Origin: Thermocoleostomius sinensis A174
GTDB taxonomy: Bacteria > Cyanobacteriota > Cyanobacteriia > Elainellales > Elainellaceae
Assembly: GCF_026802175.1 (NCBI RefSeq)
Contig: NZ_CP113797.1
Coordinates: forward strand, 4,627,026-4,691,025
DNA length: 64,000 nt
Reading direction: 5' to 3'
Shown: piece by piece, positions 1-7,468 of the stretch
Numbering within the stretch: the first letter of the stretch is position 1
Layout of the letters: each line of letters starts with the position of its first letter
Program-made: the position numbers and the translations under genes
Notes under the pieces: generated by a model
The model's input: only the letters and a program-made list of their open reading frames with translations
The model's database searches: none
Told to the model about the DNA's origin: nothing

Positions 1-1
1 T

Positions 2-56
2 AAAAGTATTGTCTAGTAATATGACCTAATCATTGATCTAGCAATACTTTTAGGCT
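2..56. repeat. Imperfect inverted repeat (possible terminator hairpin)
   Basis: Two arms of about 15 bases (around 1-16 and 38-52) are reverse complements apart from one inserted base. Each holds the block AAAAGTATTG or its complement. They lie downstream of the minus-strand PPC protein gene and could form its transcription end or an mRNA 3' stem. No long T-run follows the hairpin on the minus strand, so the terminator reading is weak. Confidence 0.4.
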
Positions 57-135
57 GTTTACGAGGTAGTTTTTGCGTTGGGAATTAGACCCCGATTACA
101 GCAGTCAATTCCCGCTGCGTTGAGTGAAACTCGAC

Positions 136-855
136 TTAAGCGTAAGTCGTGGTGAAATGATCGAAGTTGAGGGTATAACCTGTGCTACCGCTGTATTGAT
201 AGACTTGGAGGAAGTAATTACCAGACAAATCGGTGCGAATGCTATCGCTCAATGTACCACCCCGCGTCGAGCTACCCACGACTTCACCCGAGTCCACGAT
301 GCCGTTGTTGTTGTTATCACGAATCAGACGAATGTCTGCGTCGTTGCTGAGACCTGTTAGGTTAATATTAACGCCAGCATAGAATCCCAACGAGAACGAG
401 TAAACGTCGGCTGTATTGTAATTGCTGATCGAACCGCCATAGTTTCGATCGCTGGTCAGCGCTCCAACATTGACTTCTCTTGACAACAAGTTACTCGGAC
501 GAGCCGTGGAAATATCCAGATCGTAATAAACAGCAGTACCACTATAGCGATACACCTGAGCCAAGTAACGACCGCCAGATAAACCACTCACGTTTACCGA
601 GTCATCAGAAGTACCACCGCGAGCCGAACCGGTGATGTAAGTATCGCTAGCATCTACAACACCGTTATAGTTGTTGTCACGATATAAGCGAATATCAGCA
701 TCACCGTAACGGATATTGTGCAGATTCAGGTTGATATTTTGATTGGAGCCAAATACATCAAACGAAAAGACATCTGTAGGATCGGTAGTGGTTACGCTAT
801 AGCTGTTACGGCTGATCGGAGTGGTACCAGCAGTTCCAACATAGTAATTAGCCAT
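136..855 (-). CDS. Tandem PPC-like (pre-peptidase C-terminal) beta-sandwich protein with two EF-hand-type loops
   Basis: This 239-residue protein is built from two homologous units, about residues 10-118 and 125-235. Each unit has a D-V-(F/Y)-S-F strand, a D-A-D-I-R-L core strand and a Y-x-L-x-(F/D) end, the pattern of PPC beta-sandwich domains that flank secreted peptidases. A 12-residue loop fitting the EF-hand or dockerin consensus (D-x-N-x-N-G-x-V-D-x-x-D/E) follows the core strand in each unit, at residues 60-71 and 180-191. This suggests calcium binding. There is no signal peptide and no catalytic domain, so the protein is either cytoplasmic or leaves by a route not visible here, such as type I secretion. 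An AAAGGA ribosome-binding site about 10 bases upstream supports the ATG start. Its function is unknown. Confidence 0.8.
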   Translation of the reverse strand: MANYYVGTAGTTPISRNSYSVTTTDPTDVFSFDVFGSNQNINLNLHNIRYGDADIRLYRDNNYNGVVDASDTYITGSARGGTSDDSVNVSGLSGGRYLAQVYRYSGTAVYYDLDISTARPSNLLSREVNVGALTSDRNYGGSISNYNTADVYSFSLGFYAGVNINLTGLSNDADIRLIRDNNNNGIVDSGEVVGSSTRGGTLSDSIRTDLSGNYFLQVYQYSGSTGYTLNFDHFTTTYA

Positions 856-1008
856 TTGAGTGTTCCTTTTAGATAGAAATAGGTTTTCGATCGTTCCAAA
901 AACTATCGTGATAAAAGTAGCTTTGGAGTGTAGAGAATGTTAAGTGCTTTGTCTTGAAGCTCTTTCTTTCTCTTCTTTTACTGTGCCAAATATTAGAGTC
1001 TGATAACA

Positions 1009-1024
1009 GTACCCGGTCGGGTAC
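1009..1024. promoter_or_regulatory. 16-bp near-palindrome upstream of the PPC gene
   Basis: GTACCCG and CGGGTAC face each other across two bases, about 155 bases upstream of the minus-strand PPC gene. The spacing is wrong for an NtcA site (GTA-N8-TAC). It could be an operator or a short hairpin; the rest of 856-1089 shows nothing else that I recognise. Confidence 0.3.
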
Positions 1025-1089
1025 TTTTGGGTAAGCTCCTTCAATAAAGCAAGCAGCATCTTTATTTATCAGGGATCAGAACATGTTTT

Positions 1090-1257
1090 ATGCAGCCTGC
1101 CCGATGGAGTGCTGAGGCAAGTGCAACAGGATTTTCCTTGCGTGCCGCCACCCTGGCATTCATCCTTTGTTGGTATTGGATTGCCGTATCCGCTCTCGTC
1201 TTCCTGCCCCTGCTCTCAATCTTTACCAGCAATCCTATCGATCGCCAAAATGAATGA
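1090..1257 (+). CDS. Small single-pass membrane protein candidate (55 aa)
   Basis: An ATG-initiated frame of 55 codons starts MQPARWSAEAS, continues with one clear hydrophobic segment at about residues 22-48 and ends with a polar tail. A strong hairpin begins immediately after the stop codon, which supports a real transcript end. I see no clear ribosome-binding site and do not recognise a family. The amino-acid composition looks like a small transmembrane protein, but a chance frame is possible. Confidence 0.4.
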   Translation: MQPARWSAEASATGFSLRAATLAFILCWYWIAVSALVFLPLLSIFTSNPIDRQNE

Positions 1258-1285
1258 TAGCCCCTACAGTAAACTGTAGAGGCTA
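1258..1285 (+). terminator. 12-bp hairpin after the small membrane ORF
   Basis: TAGCCCCTACAG and CTGTAGAGGCTA pair with one mismatch around a TAAA loop, starting at the base after the stop codon of the 55-residue frame. No T-run follows, so it is either a factor-dependent stop or an mRNA-protecting hairpin. As a near-symmetric hairpin it could serve either strand. Confidence 0.45.
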
Positions 1286-1429
1286 CTTGCTTGGATTGAC
1301 CCTAGGTCAGATCTTTAACCTAACGTGCCTTGCACTGGTTCTCGTCTATCCATAGTTGAATGAGTGATTTGATCTTTAAATAATCTATCTAAAGAGGTAG
1401 CTAAGCTAATCAACTTTCCATCTGAGGTA

Positions 1430-1702
1430 CTACTCTGAAATCATATTTGTGGTTGATTGAGTGGTTGATTGAGTTGATTGAATCGTATTCACCTGAACTG
1501 AATCTGATGAAAGTGGCTGTGTAGCCGAGGTCTGCGGTACAGGTAGCAGAACTGAGTGGATGGGAGCGTCTGTGATGAGGACACCAACCAGAACACCGAG
1601 TAGGGCAACCAAGGAAACTTCGGCGATCGCTTGATGAAGAGGTTTGACCATAGTGGCGTTGACTTTCAGGGATGCTCCCATTCTGTCAGACCAACTTTTC
1701 AA
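1430..1702 (-). CDS. Small hypothetical membrane protein
   Basis: The product is 90 residues with one hydrophobic stretch at about residues 27-45 (VSLVALLGVLVGVLI) and a Ser/Thr/Gln-rich C-terminal tail containing tandem S-T-Q repeats. That fits a single-pass protein with an extracytoplasmic disordered tail. Internal Met codons at residues 8 and 18 are alternative starts; the latter would give a short basic N-terminus directly before the membrane segment, close to a signal-anchor layout. No family is recognised. Confidence 0.5.
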   Translation of the reverse strand: MKSWSDRMGASLKVNATMVKPLHQAIAEVSLVALLGVLVGVLITDAPIHSVLLPVPQTSATQPLSSDSVQVNTIQSTQSTTQSTTNMISE

Positions 1703-1852
1703 GCAATAGCCTCAACCAAGCAACTTGATTGAAGATTGTTAATTCAGTAAAAATTTCCCTAGCTTATGCAATGCAGCTAGGTGTCTTGGTAAAGTGTTCG
1801 GTATAGTGAATCTGTTCGACTGGGGTCGATTGAAGTCGCTTGGTAGTTGACT

Positions 1853-2263
1853 TTAATTGGACTGACTCAATGCGCTGATTTCAACAGGTGAAGGGGGTAG
1901 AACCACGAGTAGATTGTTCCGAATTAAGGCAGGACGCTCTTTGTAAGGAACATGTCCGGTAGGGTGAAACAGGTATTGCTGACTAAATTGCAATAAATCC
2001 GCAACTGATCGTCCCGGAGAAAGATTGCTTAAAATAAAGGTCAGCTTATTAGCAGCGGCAAACGCTACCATGCAAGAGCGGCTACACGATCCCATGCATC
2101 GCACAGGTTGCAGACGCATCACGTTACCGTCAGCGGTTTCTAGGTTTTGTGTTTTAAGTTCTTGCTGAAGCCGATCGAACAAGTCCTGTCCTCCAGCGTT
2201 AGCCGTTGAGTTGTCTTTAGAAGAACGGCAAAGCGTACAAACAAATAGTGTGTGTTGAGTCAT
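1853..2263 (-). CDS. DUF1636 family metal-binding (thioredoxin-like ferredoxin type) protein
   Basis: At 136 residues, this resembles the DUF1636 family of small cysteine-containing proteins annotated as metal-binding or 2Fe-2S thioredoxin-like. The cysteines sit as in that family: C-T-L-C near residues 9-12 and C-M-G-S-C-S-R-S-C at about residues 56-64, followed by the V-A-F-A-A-x-N-K-L-T-F strand. DUF1636 genes often lie near cobalamin or CobW-type metal genes. Here a cobalamin riboswitch and a terminator lie upstream on the same strand with no other gene between, so B12-dependent control is likely. The exact biochemical role is unknown. Confidence 0.85.
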   Translation of the reverse strand: MTQHTLFVCTLCRSSKDNSTANAGGQDLFDRLQQELKTQNLETADGNVMRLQPVRCMGSCSRSCMVAFAAANKLTFILSNLSPGRSVADLLQFSQQYLFHPTGHVPYKERPALIRNNLLVVLPPSPVEISALSQSN

Positions 2264-2536
2264 TGGTGAACCAGATGTTGATCAATTAGTTGGTACACAA
2301 CGAATAGTAACCGTTGGTCATCAGGGTTGAGTAAAGAGTGAACTTCCATTCTGCTGTTATCTATCTTGCTTGCATCTTCTGTACAAGTAATTGCACTGTT
2401 TCAATCGCGTTTAATTGCGCAACTTTTTGTGACAATCGTCGATTTCTAAAAACATCTCACTAATGTCACTTATCGATATCAACTGTGATCATTAGGCAAA
2501 TGGAAGCAGCAAGCCAGAAAAGTTATTCCCAAGCCT

Positions 2537-2571
2537 CAAAAAATCAGTCACCTCATCAACGTGCTGATTTT
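2537..2571 (-). terminator. Intrinsic terminator in the riboswitch leader
   Basis: On the minus strand AAATCAG-CAC pairs with GTG-A-CTGATTT (one bulged A), followed by a run of T residues. It lies about 130 bases downstream of the cobalamin aptamer and about 270 bases before the DUF1636 start, so it could act as the expression platform for attenuation. The hairpin is also partly terminator-like on the plus strand. Confidence 0.6.
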
Positions 2572-2699
2572 ATACAACTATCCTGAAACTCAATCGAATT
2601 ACCTGAAGCTAAAACCCGATCGCTCCTGAATTAGACAGACTTCTAACTCTGATTTTTAGTACAATTCTTAGTACAAAATTAAGCATCACCCGTGCCTCG

Positions 2700-2880
2700 C
2701 AGATGAAAAACATCAACCAATTGGCGGGCATCCTGACTCAGAAGCATATAGTTTGAAAATACGATTCAAACATTTTATTCTTCATCACAGTTGCGGGACA
2801 GCGCCGGACTTACACCAGACTTTCCCCCTTGCGTCTGATGGCTGTTTCCCATCAGAACCAATTGCTACCTGATACTAACA
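2700..2880 (-). promoter_or_regulatory. Cobalamin (B12) riboswitch
   Basis: Read on the minus strand, 2791-2827 carries the conserved aptamer core GGGAA-N-CTGGTG-TAAGTCC followed by GCGCTGTCCCGCAACTGT, which matches the B12-riboswitch pattern (GGTG-N-AA-NN-CC ... GCTG-N-CCC-N-GCAACTGT). Further 3', near 2733-2748, AGTCAGGATGCCCGCC matches the B12 box (AGCCAGG-A-ACCTGCC). Arms sharing CAATTGG at the two ends could close P1. The first gene downstream on this strand is the DUF1636 gene. Confidence 0.9.
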
Positions 2881-3003
2881 TGCCCTTGATAAACTAATAG
2901 ACAAACCATAAAAGTTGACCAAAGGTTAAACCAATCAAGACACTAAACACTTGAAACACTTGTTAATATTAAAACTCGTTTTCGCTGTTAGGTTGCGCAG
3001 TAT

Positions 3004-3060
3004 AGCGACCCCTCCCAACCTCCCCTCGTTAACGGGAGGAGCCGCAGGCAGTGGGGTGAA
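3004..3060. repeat. C-rich intergenic repeat fragment
   Basis: This short C-rich stretch contains a hairpin (CTCCC, spacer, GGGAG). It resembles the dispersed intergenic repeats at 6565, 11769, 14958, 23420, 40070 and 56261, but is shorter and more diverged, so membership is uncertain. Confidence 0.35.
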
Positions 3061-3119
3061 TTTCATGCAGCACAAATTCGATGCAGCATGAAAAAATAGA
3101 GTTAATAATTAGAAACGCG

Positions 3120-3148
3120 AAAAAAGGGGTGCTGCCCTTCTGCACCCC
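3120..3148 (-). terminator. Rho-independent terminator of the HLIP gene
   Basis: On the minus strand GGGGTGC pairs with GCACCCC around a 9-base loop, followed by TTTTTT. It starts about 40 bases after the HLIP stop codon. Confidence 0.9.
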
Positions 3149-3188
3149 CGGTTGAATCATGCACTAAATTCAATCACTGTTGTAACGA

Positions 3189-3332
3189 TTACATTAAGCC
3201 AAGCTGGGAAAGAATTCCTTGACCGGTGATGAATTCAGTCGCTAAACCGATTGCAAAACCCAGCATAGCTAAGCGGCCATTCCAAGTTTCAGCAAACCGT
3301 GTAAAACCGAACTTTGGCTCTTGCGTTTCCAT
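3189..3332 (-). CDS. hli: High-light-inducible protein (HLIP, one-helix CAB/ELIP family)
   Basis: This 47-residue frame starts METQEPKFGFTRFAE and carries the chlorophyll-binding HLIP signature E-T-W-N-G-R-L-A-M-L-G-F (residues 15-26) in one transmembrane helix, with a short tail. HLIPs bind chlorophyll and carotenoid in thylakoids and protect photosystem II assembly and chlorophyll synthesis under strong light. The length is typical for the smallest members. A good terminator follows and the upstream region is AT-rich. I see TTTACA- and GTTACA-like half-sites at 3365-3385, but not in the direct-repeat spacing of an HLR1 (RpaB) element. Confidence 0.95.
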   Translation of the reverse strand: METQEPKFGFTRFAETWNGRLAMLGFAIGLATEFITGQGILSQLGLM

Positions 3333-3682
3333 AGTGCTTAAACCTCGCTTGAGATCAACCTTGTGTAACTAAATTTTACATAAATTCAAAAAAGGTTGCA
3401 AGTTGCTCGCTTGCCATATTTTGTGAACTTTTCGCTTGAAGCCCCCTGTTGCACAGTTCAGCCTGACGAAAAAATGCCAATTGTTCGTCTGCTGGGCGAT
3501 CGGGCACTAAGTGATGGTTGAAATCGTCTGTCACCTAGTCCGAATTATGTGATTTGGATCACGTCAAGGAGCACTAATTTTTTCTGGCTCTTAAATCTAG
3601 CGCAACTGGTTGTGGCAAGACATTGCCCAGTGTCACTAAACAAAACTCCTCGTTGATTTGGTGCTTGATTGGGATAACACCT
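3333..3682. other. Divergent intergenic region between HLIP and the secreted repeat protein
   Basis: The region holds AT-rich sequence at about 3360-3400 (the likely HLIP promoter) and a CRP-like palindrome at 3548-3563. The first codons of the frame read from the alternative TTG start at 3623 fall inside it. No other gene is visible. Confidence 0.5.
3548..3563. promoter_or_regulatory. CRP-like binding site (TGTGA-N6-TCACG)
   Basis: TGTGATTTGGATCACG matches the CRP/SYCRP1 consensus TGTGA-N6-TCACA in 9 of 10 fixed positions. It lies about 120 bases upstream of the ATG at 3683. Cyanobacteria use SYCRP1-type cAMP receptors on such sites. Occupancy is inferred only. Confidence 0.45.
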
Positions 3683-4822
3683 ATGGTTCGTATAGTTCGA
3701 CTCTTCAAATTAACCGCTGGTTATCAAACAACCAAAATGGCAGCCCTTACTGTCATGCTAATGTTGGGTGTGCTTCACACTGAATTAAGTTTGGCGACAG
3801 AACGGCTACAGCCCATGCCATCGCTCGCGTCAACCTCCAGAATTCGTCAGTCCCATACTTCGTGCGACCGGTTGCCCCATCACCTTGCTAACCGAGTTCG
3901 CCGCGACTTGGCCCGTCAGTTACAAATTCCACGTCGGCGATTAAGCATTGTTGATTATCGTCGGCAAGTATGGTCGGATGGGTGTTTAGAGTTGGCGACT
4001 CCTGGCGAATTTTGTACCCAAGCGATCGTTCCGGGTTGGCGAATTGAACTGACAGACGGCACGCAAAGATGGGTCTATCACGCCGACGAAACAGGGCAAA
4101 CGCTGCGATTGCAGTCTCACTCAACAACAACCGATGAAACCATGCTGCCAGATACAGTAGCCGATCGCATCCTGAAAGTGGCTGCCCAAGAGTCTGGTTT
4201 GTCTGTGGCAGAGCTTAAACTCGTGGAGGCCCAACCTCGCCTATGGGATGGATGTTTGGGAATGGCGCCTCCAAATGGGGTTTGTACGCAGATTGCCATC
4301 GATGGCTGGCAGGCGATCGTGACTAGCCCAACGGAAAGCTGGGTCTATCACAGTGATGGTACTGGGTCAGATGTGCGCTTCAATGCCACAGCTAGCCCCA
4401 TAACTGGTGCGATCGGTCTCTCGTTTATTCCGGCTGAAGAACTGTTTTATCCCGGCAACAACGTTGTGTTTCAAATGACGACCAAGGACGGGCTTTCGGG
4501 AACAGCCAGTAAAATGCTGCTGTTGGAAAATGGGCAAGTAGTACAGTTTGTCGAGGAGCAAGGAGTGGAGACTGTGACTGAACTGGCTCGACTTTCTCCG
4601 CGACAAGTGCAAGTGTTTGATCAGCAATTACAACAGTATAGTTTTAGCCATTTCAACGGTCTTTACTATGGCTCACCTATAGCCGATACTCGGACAATTA
4701 CAGTGATGGGCAGAGGTGGTACGGTCCGATACGCTGATACGGCGATCGATCAGTTACCATCAGCGTTACAGCGTGTCATCCAAGCTTGGGAGCAACTGAT
4801 TGCAGCAAATCTGCCTGAATGA
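3683..4822 (+). CDS. Secreted protein with two Cys-containing DGC/WVYH repeat modules
   Basis: From the ATG at 3683 the product is 379 residues. It begins with a basic stretch and a hydrophobic segment ending LSLA-TE, a signal peptide or anchor; a TTG start at 3623 would add 20 residues. Two homologous modules follow. Each carries D-G-C-L, a Pro-Gly or Pro-Asn turn, a second Cys, G-W and then W-V-Y-H-(A/S)-D-(E/G)-T-G. The paired cysteines probably form a disulfide in each module. The last 130 residues form a separate domain with a strand-rich look. I recognise the module from cyanobacterial hypothetical proteins but know no function. A CRP-like site lies upstream. Confidence 0.75.
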   Translation: MVRIVRLFKLTAGYQTTKMAALTVMLMLGVLHTELSLATERLQPMPSLASTSRIRQSHTSCDRLPHHLANRVRRDLARQLQIPRRRLSIVDYRRQVWSDGCLELATPGEFCTQAIVPGWRIELTDGTQRWVYHADETGQTLRLQSHSTTTDETMLPDTVADRILKVAAQESGLSVAELKLVEAQPRLWDGCLGMAPPNGVCTQIAIDGWQAIVTSPTESWVYHSDGTGSDVRFNATASPITGAIGLSFIPAEELFYPGNNVVFQMTTKDGLSGTASKMLLLENGQVVQFVEEQGVETVTELARLSPRQVQVFDQQLQQYSFSHFNGLYYGSPIADTRTITVMGRGGTVRYADTAIDQLPSALQRVIQAWEQLIAANLPE

Positions 4823-4854
4823 TGCGATGAACTTTTGTTTCTACGCTTACCGTC

Positions 4855-5940
4855 ATGATGAATGCTAATTTAGAGCAATTTGCCAGTGATAACTACTCTG
4901 GCATGTGTCCAGAAGTGTTGGAGTATATGCTGCAAGCGAATCAAGGTCATGCTCCAGCCTATGGCAACGACAGTTGGACTCAGAAAGCCGCTGATTTGTT
5001 TCGAGAATTGTTTGAAACAGATTGCGAAGTTTTCTTTGTCTTTAATGGAACGGCTGCCAATTCTCTATCGTTAGCGGCTTTGTGCCAGTCCTATCACAGC
5101 GTCATTTGTCATGAAATGGCCCATATTGAAACCGATGAGTGCGGCGCACCGGAGTTTGCTTCTAATGGCTCTAAATTGCTGCTAGGAAAAGGACAAAACG
5201 GCAAGCTCACGGCTGAGGCAATCGAAACGATCGTCACTAAACGCAATGATATCCACTATCCTAAACCCAAGGTCATCAGCCTAACGCAGGCAACAGAAGT
5301 CGGTACGTTGTATACGATCGATGAACTATTGGCAATTCATGAGATTGCTCAAAAACACCACCTGCGAATTCACATGGATGGGGCCCGCTTTGCCAATGCG
5401 GTGGTCGCTATGAATAAAACTCCGGCTGAATTGACCTGGAAGAGTGGCGTGGATGTGTTGTGTTTTTGCGGCACGAAAAACGGCATGGCAATGGGCGAGG
5501 CAATTATTTTCTTTAATCGGCAACTAGCAGAGGATTTTGACTACCGCTGTAAGCAAGCCGGACAACTGGCTTCAAAAATGCGCTTCATTTCGGCTCCATG
5601 GCTGGGACTACTGGAAACCGGAGCATGGTTTCGCAATGCCAGTCATGCGAATCAATGTGCAGCCTATTTGGAAAATCAGCTATTGACGATCGAGGGCATT
5701 GAACTCATGTTTCCTCGCCAAGCCAATGCTGTCTTTATTAAGCTGCCAGAATCTGTGATTCAAGCACTGTATACCAAGGGGTGGCAATTCTACACATTCA
5801 TTGGGGCAGAAGGAGTGCGACTGATGTGTTCTTGGAACTCCACCCAGGAGAGAATCGATCAACTGGTGGCAGACATTCGCGAGCAACTGGAAAGCACTCA
5901 ATTGCGATCGGTTCGGCAAACCCTCACATCGGGACAGTAA
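4855..5940 (+). CDS. ltaE: Low-specificity L-threonine aldolase
   Basis: The 361-residue product is a fold-type I PLP enzyme of the beta-eliminating lyase / threonine aldolase family, which splits L-threonine or allo-threonine into glycine and acetaldehyde. The start F-A-S-D-N-Y-S-G, the active-site H-x-x-x-H-I-E near residues 86-91, the H-M-D-G-A-R-F-A-N-A PLP/Asp motif (D175) and the Schiff-base lysine in G-T-K-N-G (K208) are all present. It starts 32 bases after the preceding gene, so the two may share a transcript. Length and motifs are complete. Confidence 0.93.
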   Translation: MMNANLEQFASDNYSGMCPEVLEYMLQANQGHAPAYGNDSWTQKAADLFRELFETDCEVFFVFNGTAANSLSLAALCQSYHSVICHEMAHIETDECGAPEFASNGSKLLLGKGQNGKLTAEAIETIVTKRNDIHYPKPKVISLTQATEVGTLYTIDELLAIHEIAQKHHLRIHMDGARFANAVVAMNKTPAELTWKSGVDVLCFCGTKNGMAMGEAIIFFNRQLAEDFDYRCKQAGQLASKMRFISAPWLGLLETGAWFRNASHANQCAAYLENQLLTIEGIELMFPRQANAVFIKLPESVIQALYTKGWQFYTFIGAEGVRLMCSWNSTQERIDQLVADIREQLESTQLRSVRQTLTSGQ

Positions 5941-6024
5941 CCTTCCCTATTCAAACGTAAAGGCAAAACGGTAGGATGTAGCTGTATTCCATTTGCAAAC
6001 AAAATAAGTGCATCAGGAGGACAG

Positions 6025-6375
6025 ATGCAATCGTCTGATACGGACAAGCGTAAGTTATTATCAGCCGCTGCCCACGGTTCTATTTTTATTAGCGCCTTGG
6101 TGGCTTCGATCGGCATTCCCATTGCTATTTTGTTTGTTTCAGAAGATGGGGTTGTCAAGGAAAATGCCAAAGAGGCCATCAACTTTCATATTAATGTTTG
6201 GGTGTATGGAGCCATTATTGCAGCCCTCTCCTTCCTAACGTTGGGGCTACTTGGTTTCATCCTTGGTCCAATTTGGTTTCTGTATCATTGGGGCTTGTCG
6301 CTTTGGGGTGTGTTTCATTGCCTCAATAACCCTGATCAACCATTCCGCTATCCCTTTATCTTTCGATTGGTGTAG
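6025..6375 (+). CDS. DUF4870 (Tic20-like) small membrane protein
   Basis: The 116-residue product has three hydrophobic segments (about residues 17-38, 58-78 and 80-98) and the DUF4870 pattern A-A-A-H-G-S near the N-terminus, followed by A-K-E-A-I-N-F-H-I-N. The family is a four-helix membrane fold related to Tic20 with no agreed role. An AGGAGG ribosome-binding site 4 bases before the ATG fixes the start. Confidence 0.85.
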   Translation: MQSSDTDKRKLLSAAAHGSIFISALVASIGIPIAILFVSEDGVVKENAKEAINFHINVWVYGAIIAALSFLTLGLLGFILGPIWFLYHWGLSLWGVFHCLNNPDQPFRYPFIFRLV

Positions 6376-7078
6376 CGTCTGACTCGTTCATCTGGCGGAT
6401 TTGTTGAATAGACCTTCATTCGGCATTGCAGTGCAAACGTCTTTCGCCGACTCTGGTAAACCAATTAGCGGGCGGGTTGAGATTTGTCTGTCAACCAAAG
6501 TTTCAACCAAAGTTTGATAGCGTTTGGGTAGTTTTAAATAGCAGATACTGGCTCACTAAGATATCTTTGCCCCCTCATCTCCCGACTCCTGCTCCTAGAT
6601 AGGGCAACGGAGAGTCGAAATGATTGAGGGTTTTTTTTAACGTCCTTCTCCTGCTCGGAGAGAGGGGAATCGAGGTTTGTCAGTTGGTCAGCGATCAGAT
6701 AGTCGCCGATTGTGTAATACGTAATATAAATGGCGAAGTACTTCTCGAGTAGGACAACTTGAAGCCACAGATGATTGTCATTTAGATTGGCTTTGAACCG
6801 AGTTGCAAAACGGGCGATCGCAACTTAAAAAACCGCTGCACCCTAGCCATTGAGACGACTTCGTTGCGCAAAATCAGTGCACTAGATCATATTTATTTTG
6901 AGCAAGAATTACCCTGAAAATTAGCGTTCAACCAACGCTTCGATCGTCATGCAAATTAACAAAATATATTTGGATTTAAAGATAGGATGAATTCAAATAG
7001 AAGAATTCAAGAATAATTATTTTTATTTTTTCAATACTTTCTAATTTTGAAATGTTCATTGAATGCAGAGGGGAAATT
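6376..7078. other. Long intergenic region
   Basis: Roughly 700 bases without a convincing gene. It contains a dispersed repeat (6565-6674) and, from 6940, a strongly AT-rich stretch that probably holds the promoter of the small gene at 7079. Confidence 0.5.
6565..6674. repeat. Dispersed intergenic repeat, subfamily 1
   Basis: Begins CTTTGCCCCCTCATCTCCC and is followed by a pattern of pyrimidine and purine arms. The opening matches the copies at 11769 and 40070; its 3' part differs and contains a run of eight T residues. Confidence 0.65.
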
Positions 7079-7276
7079 ATGATTACGTCAGATATCTACA
7101 ACATTGAAGTCAAGCCGGATACTCGGAACCACAAAGGCTTTTTCGTTCGAGATACTCTTTACACACTGGTAGGGATTGAACAGTCAGGATGGGCACTAAT
7201 TTGTCAGGACAAAACCACCTGCCACTATGTTGACCCCGATTGCTTGCAGGAGGTGGATACTGCGCTAAGCGAATAA
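7079..7276 (+). CDS. Small hypothetical protein (65 aa)
   Basis: The ATG at 7079 is preceded by GAGGGGAAATT, a good ribosome-binding site, so I prefer it to the upstream ATG at 7052. The product starts MITSDIYNIEVKPD and is acidic, with C-Q-D-K-T-T-C-H-Y near the end. Composition is that of a soluble beta-rich domain. The family is not recognised. Confidence 0.65.
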   Translation: MITSDIYNIEVKPDTRNHKGFFVRDTLYTLVGIEQSGWALICQDKTTCHYVDPDCLQEVDTALSE

Positions 7277-7468
7277 TAATTCGGTGAATAAACTAAGTTT
7301 TGAAAACTAAGTCGATCGATTGCAAAGTTGATTGCTCAAACAATCCTAGCGTTGTGAAATCGCTGATGCGACTTGGTTTTCCTCTGTCTTGTAAAGGAAA
7401 ACTATCAAGCGGTTGCGCCAAGCCATTCTAGTAATGATGAAGATCATTACAGGTTGTCCCACATCGCC

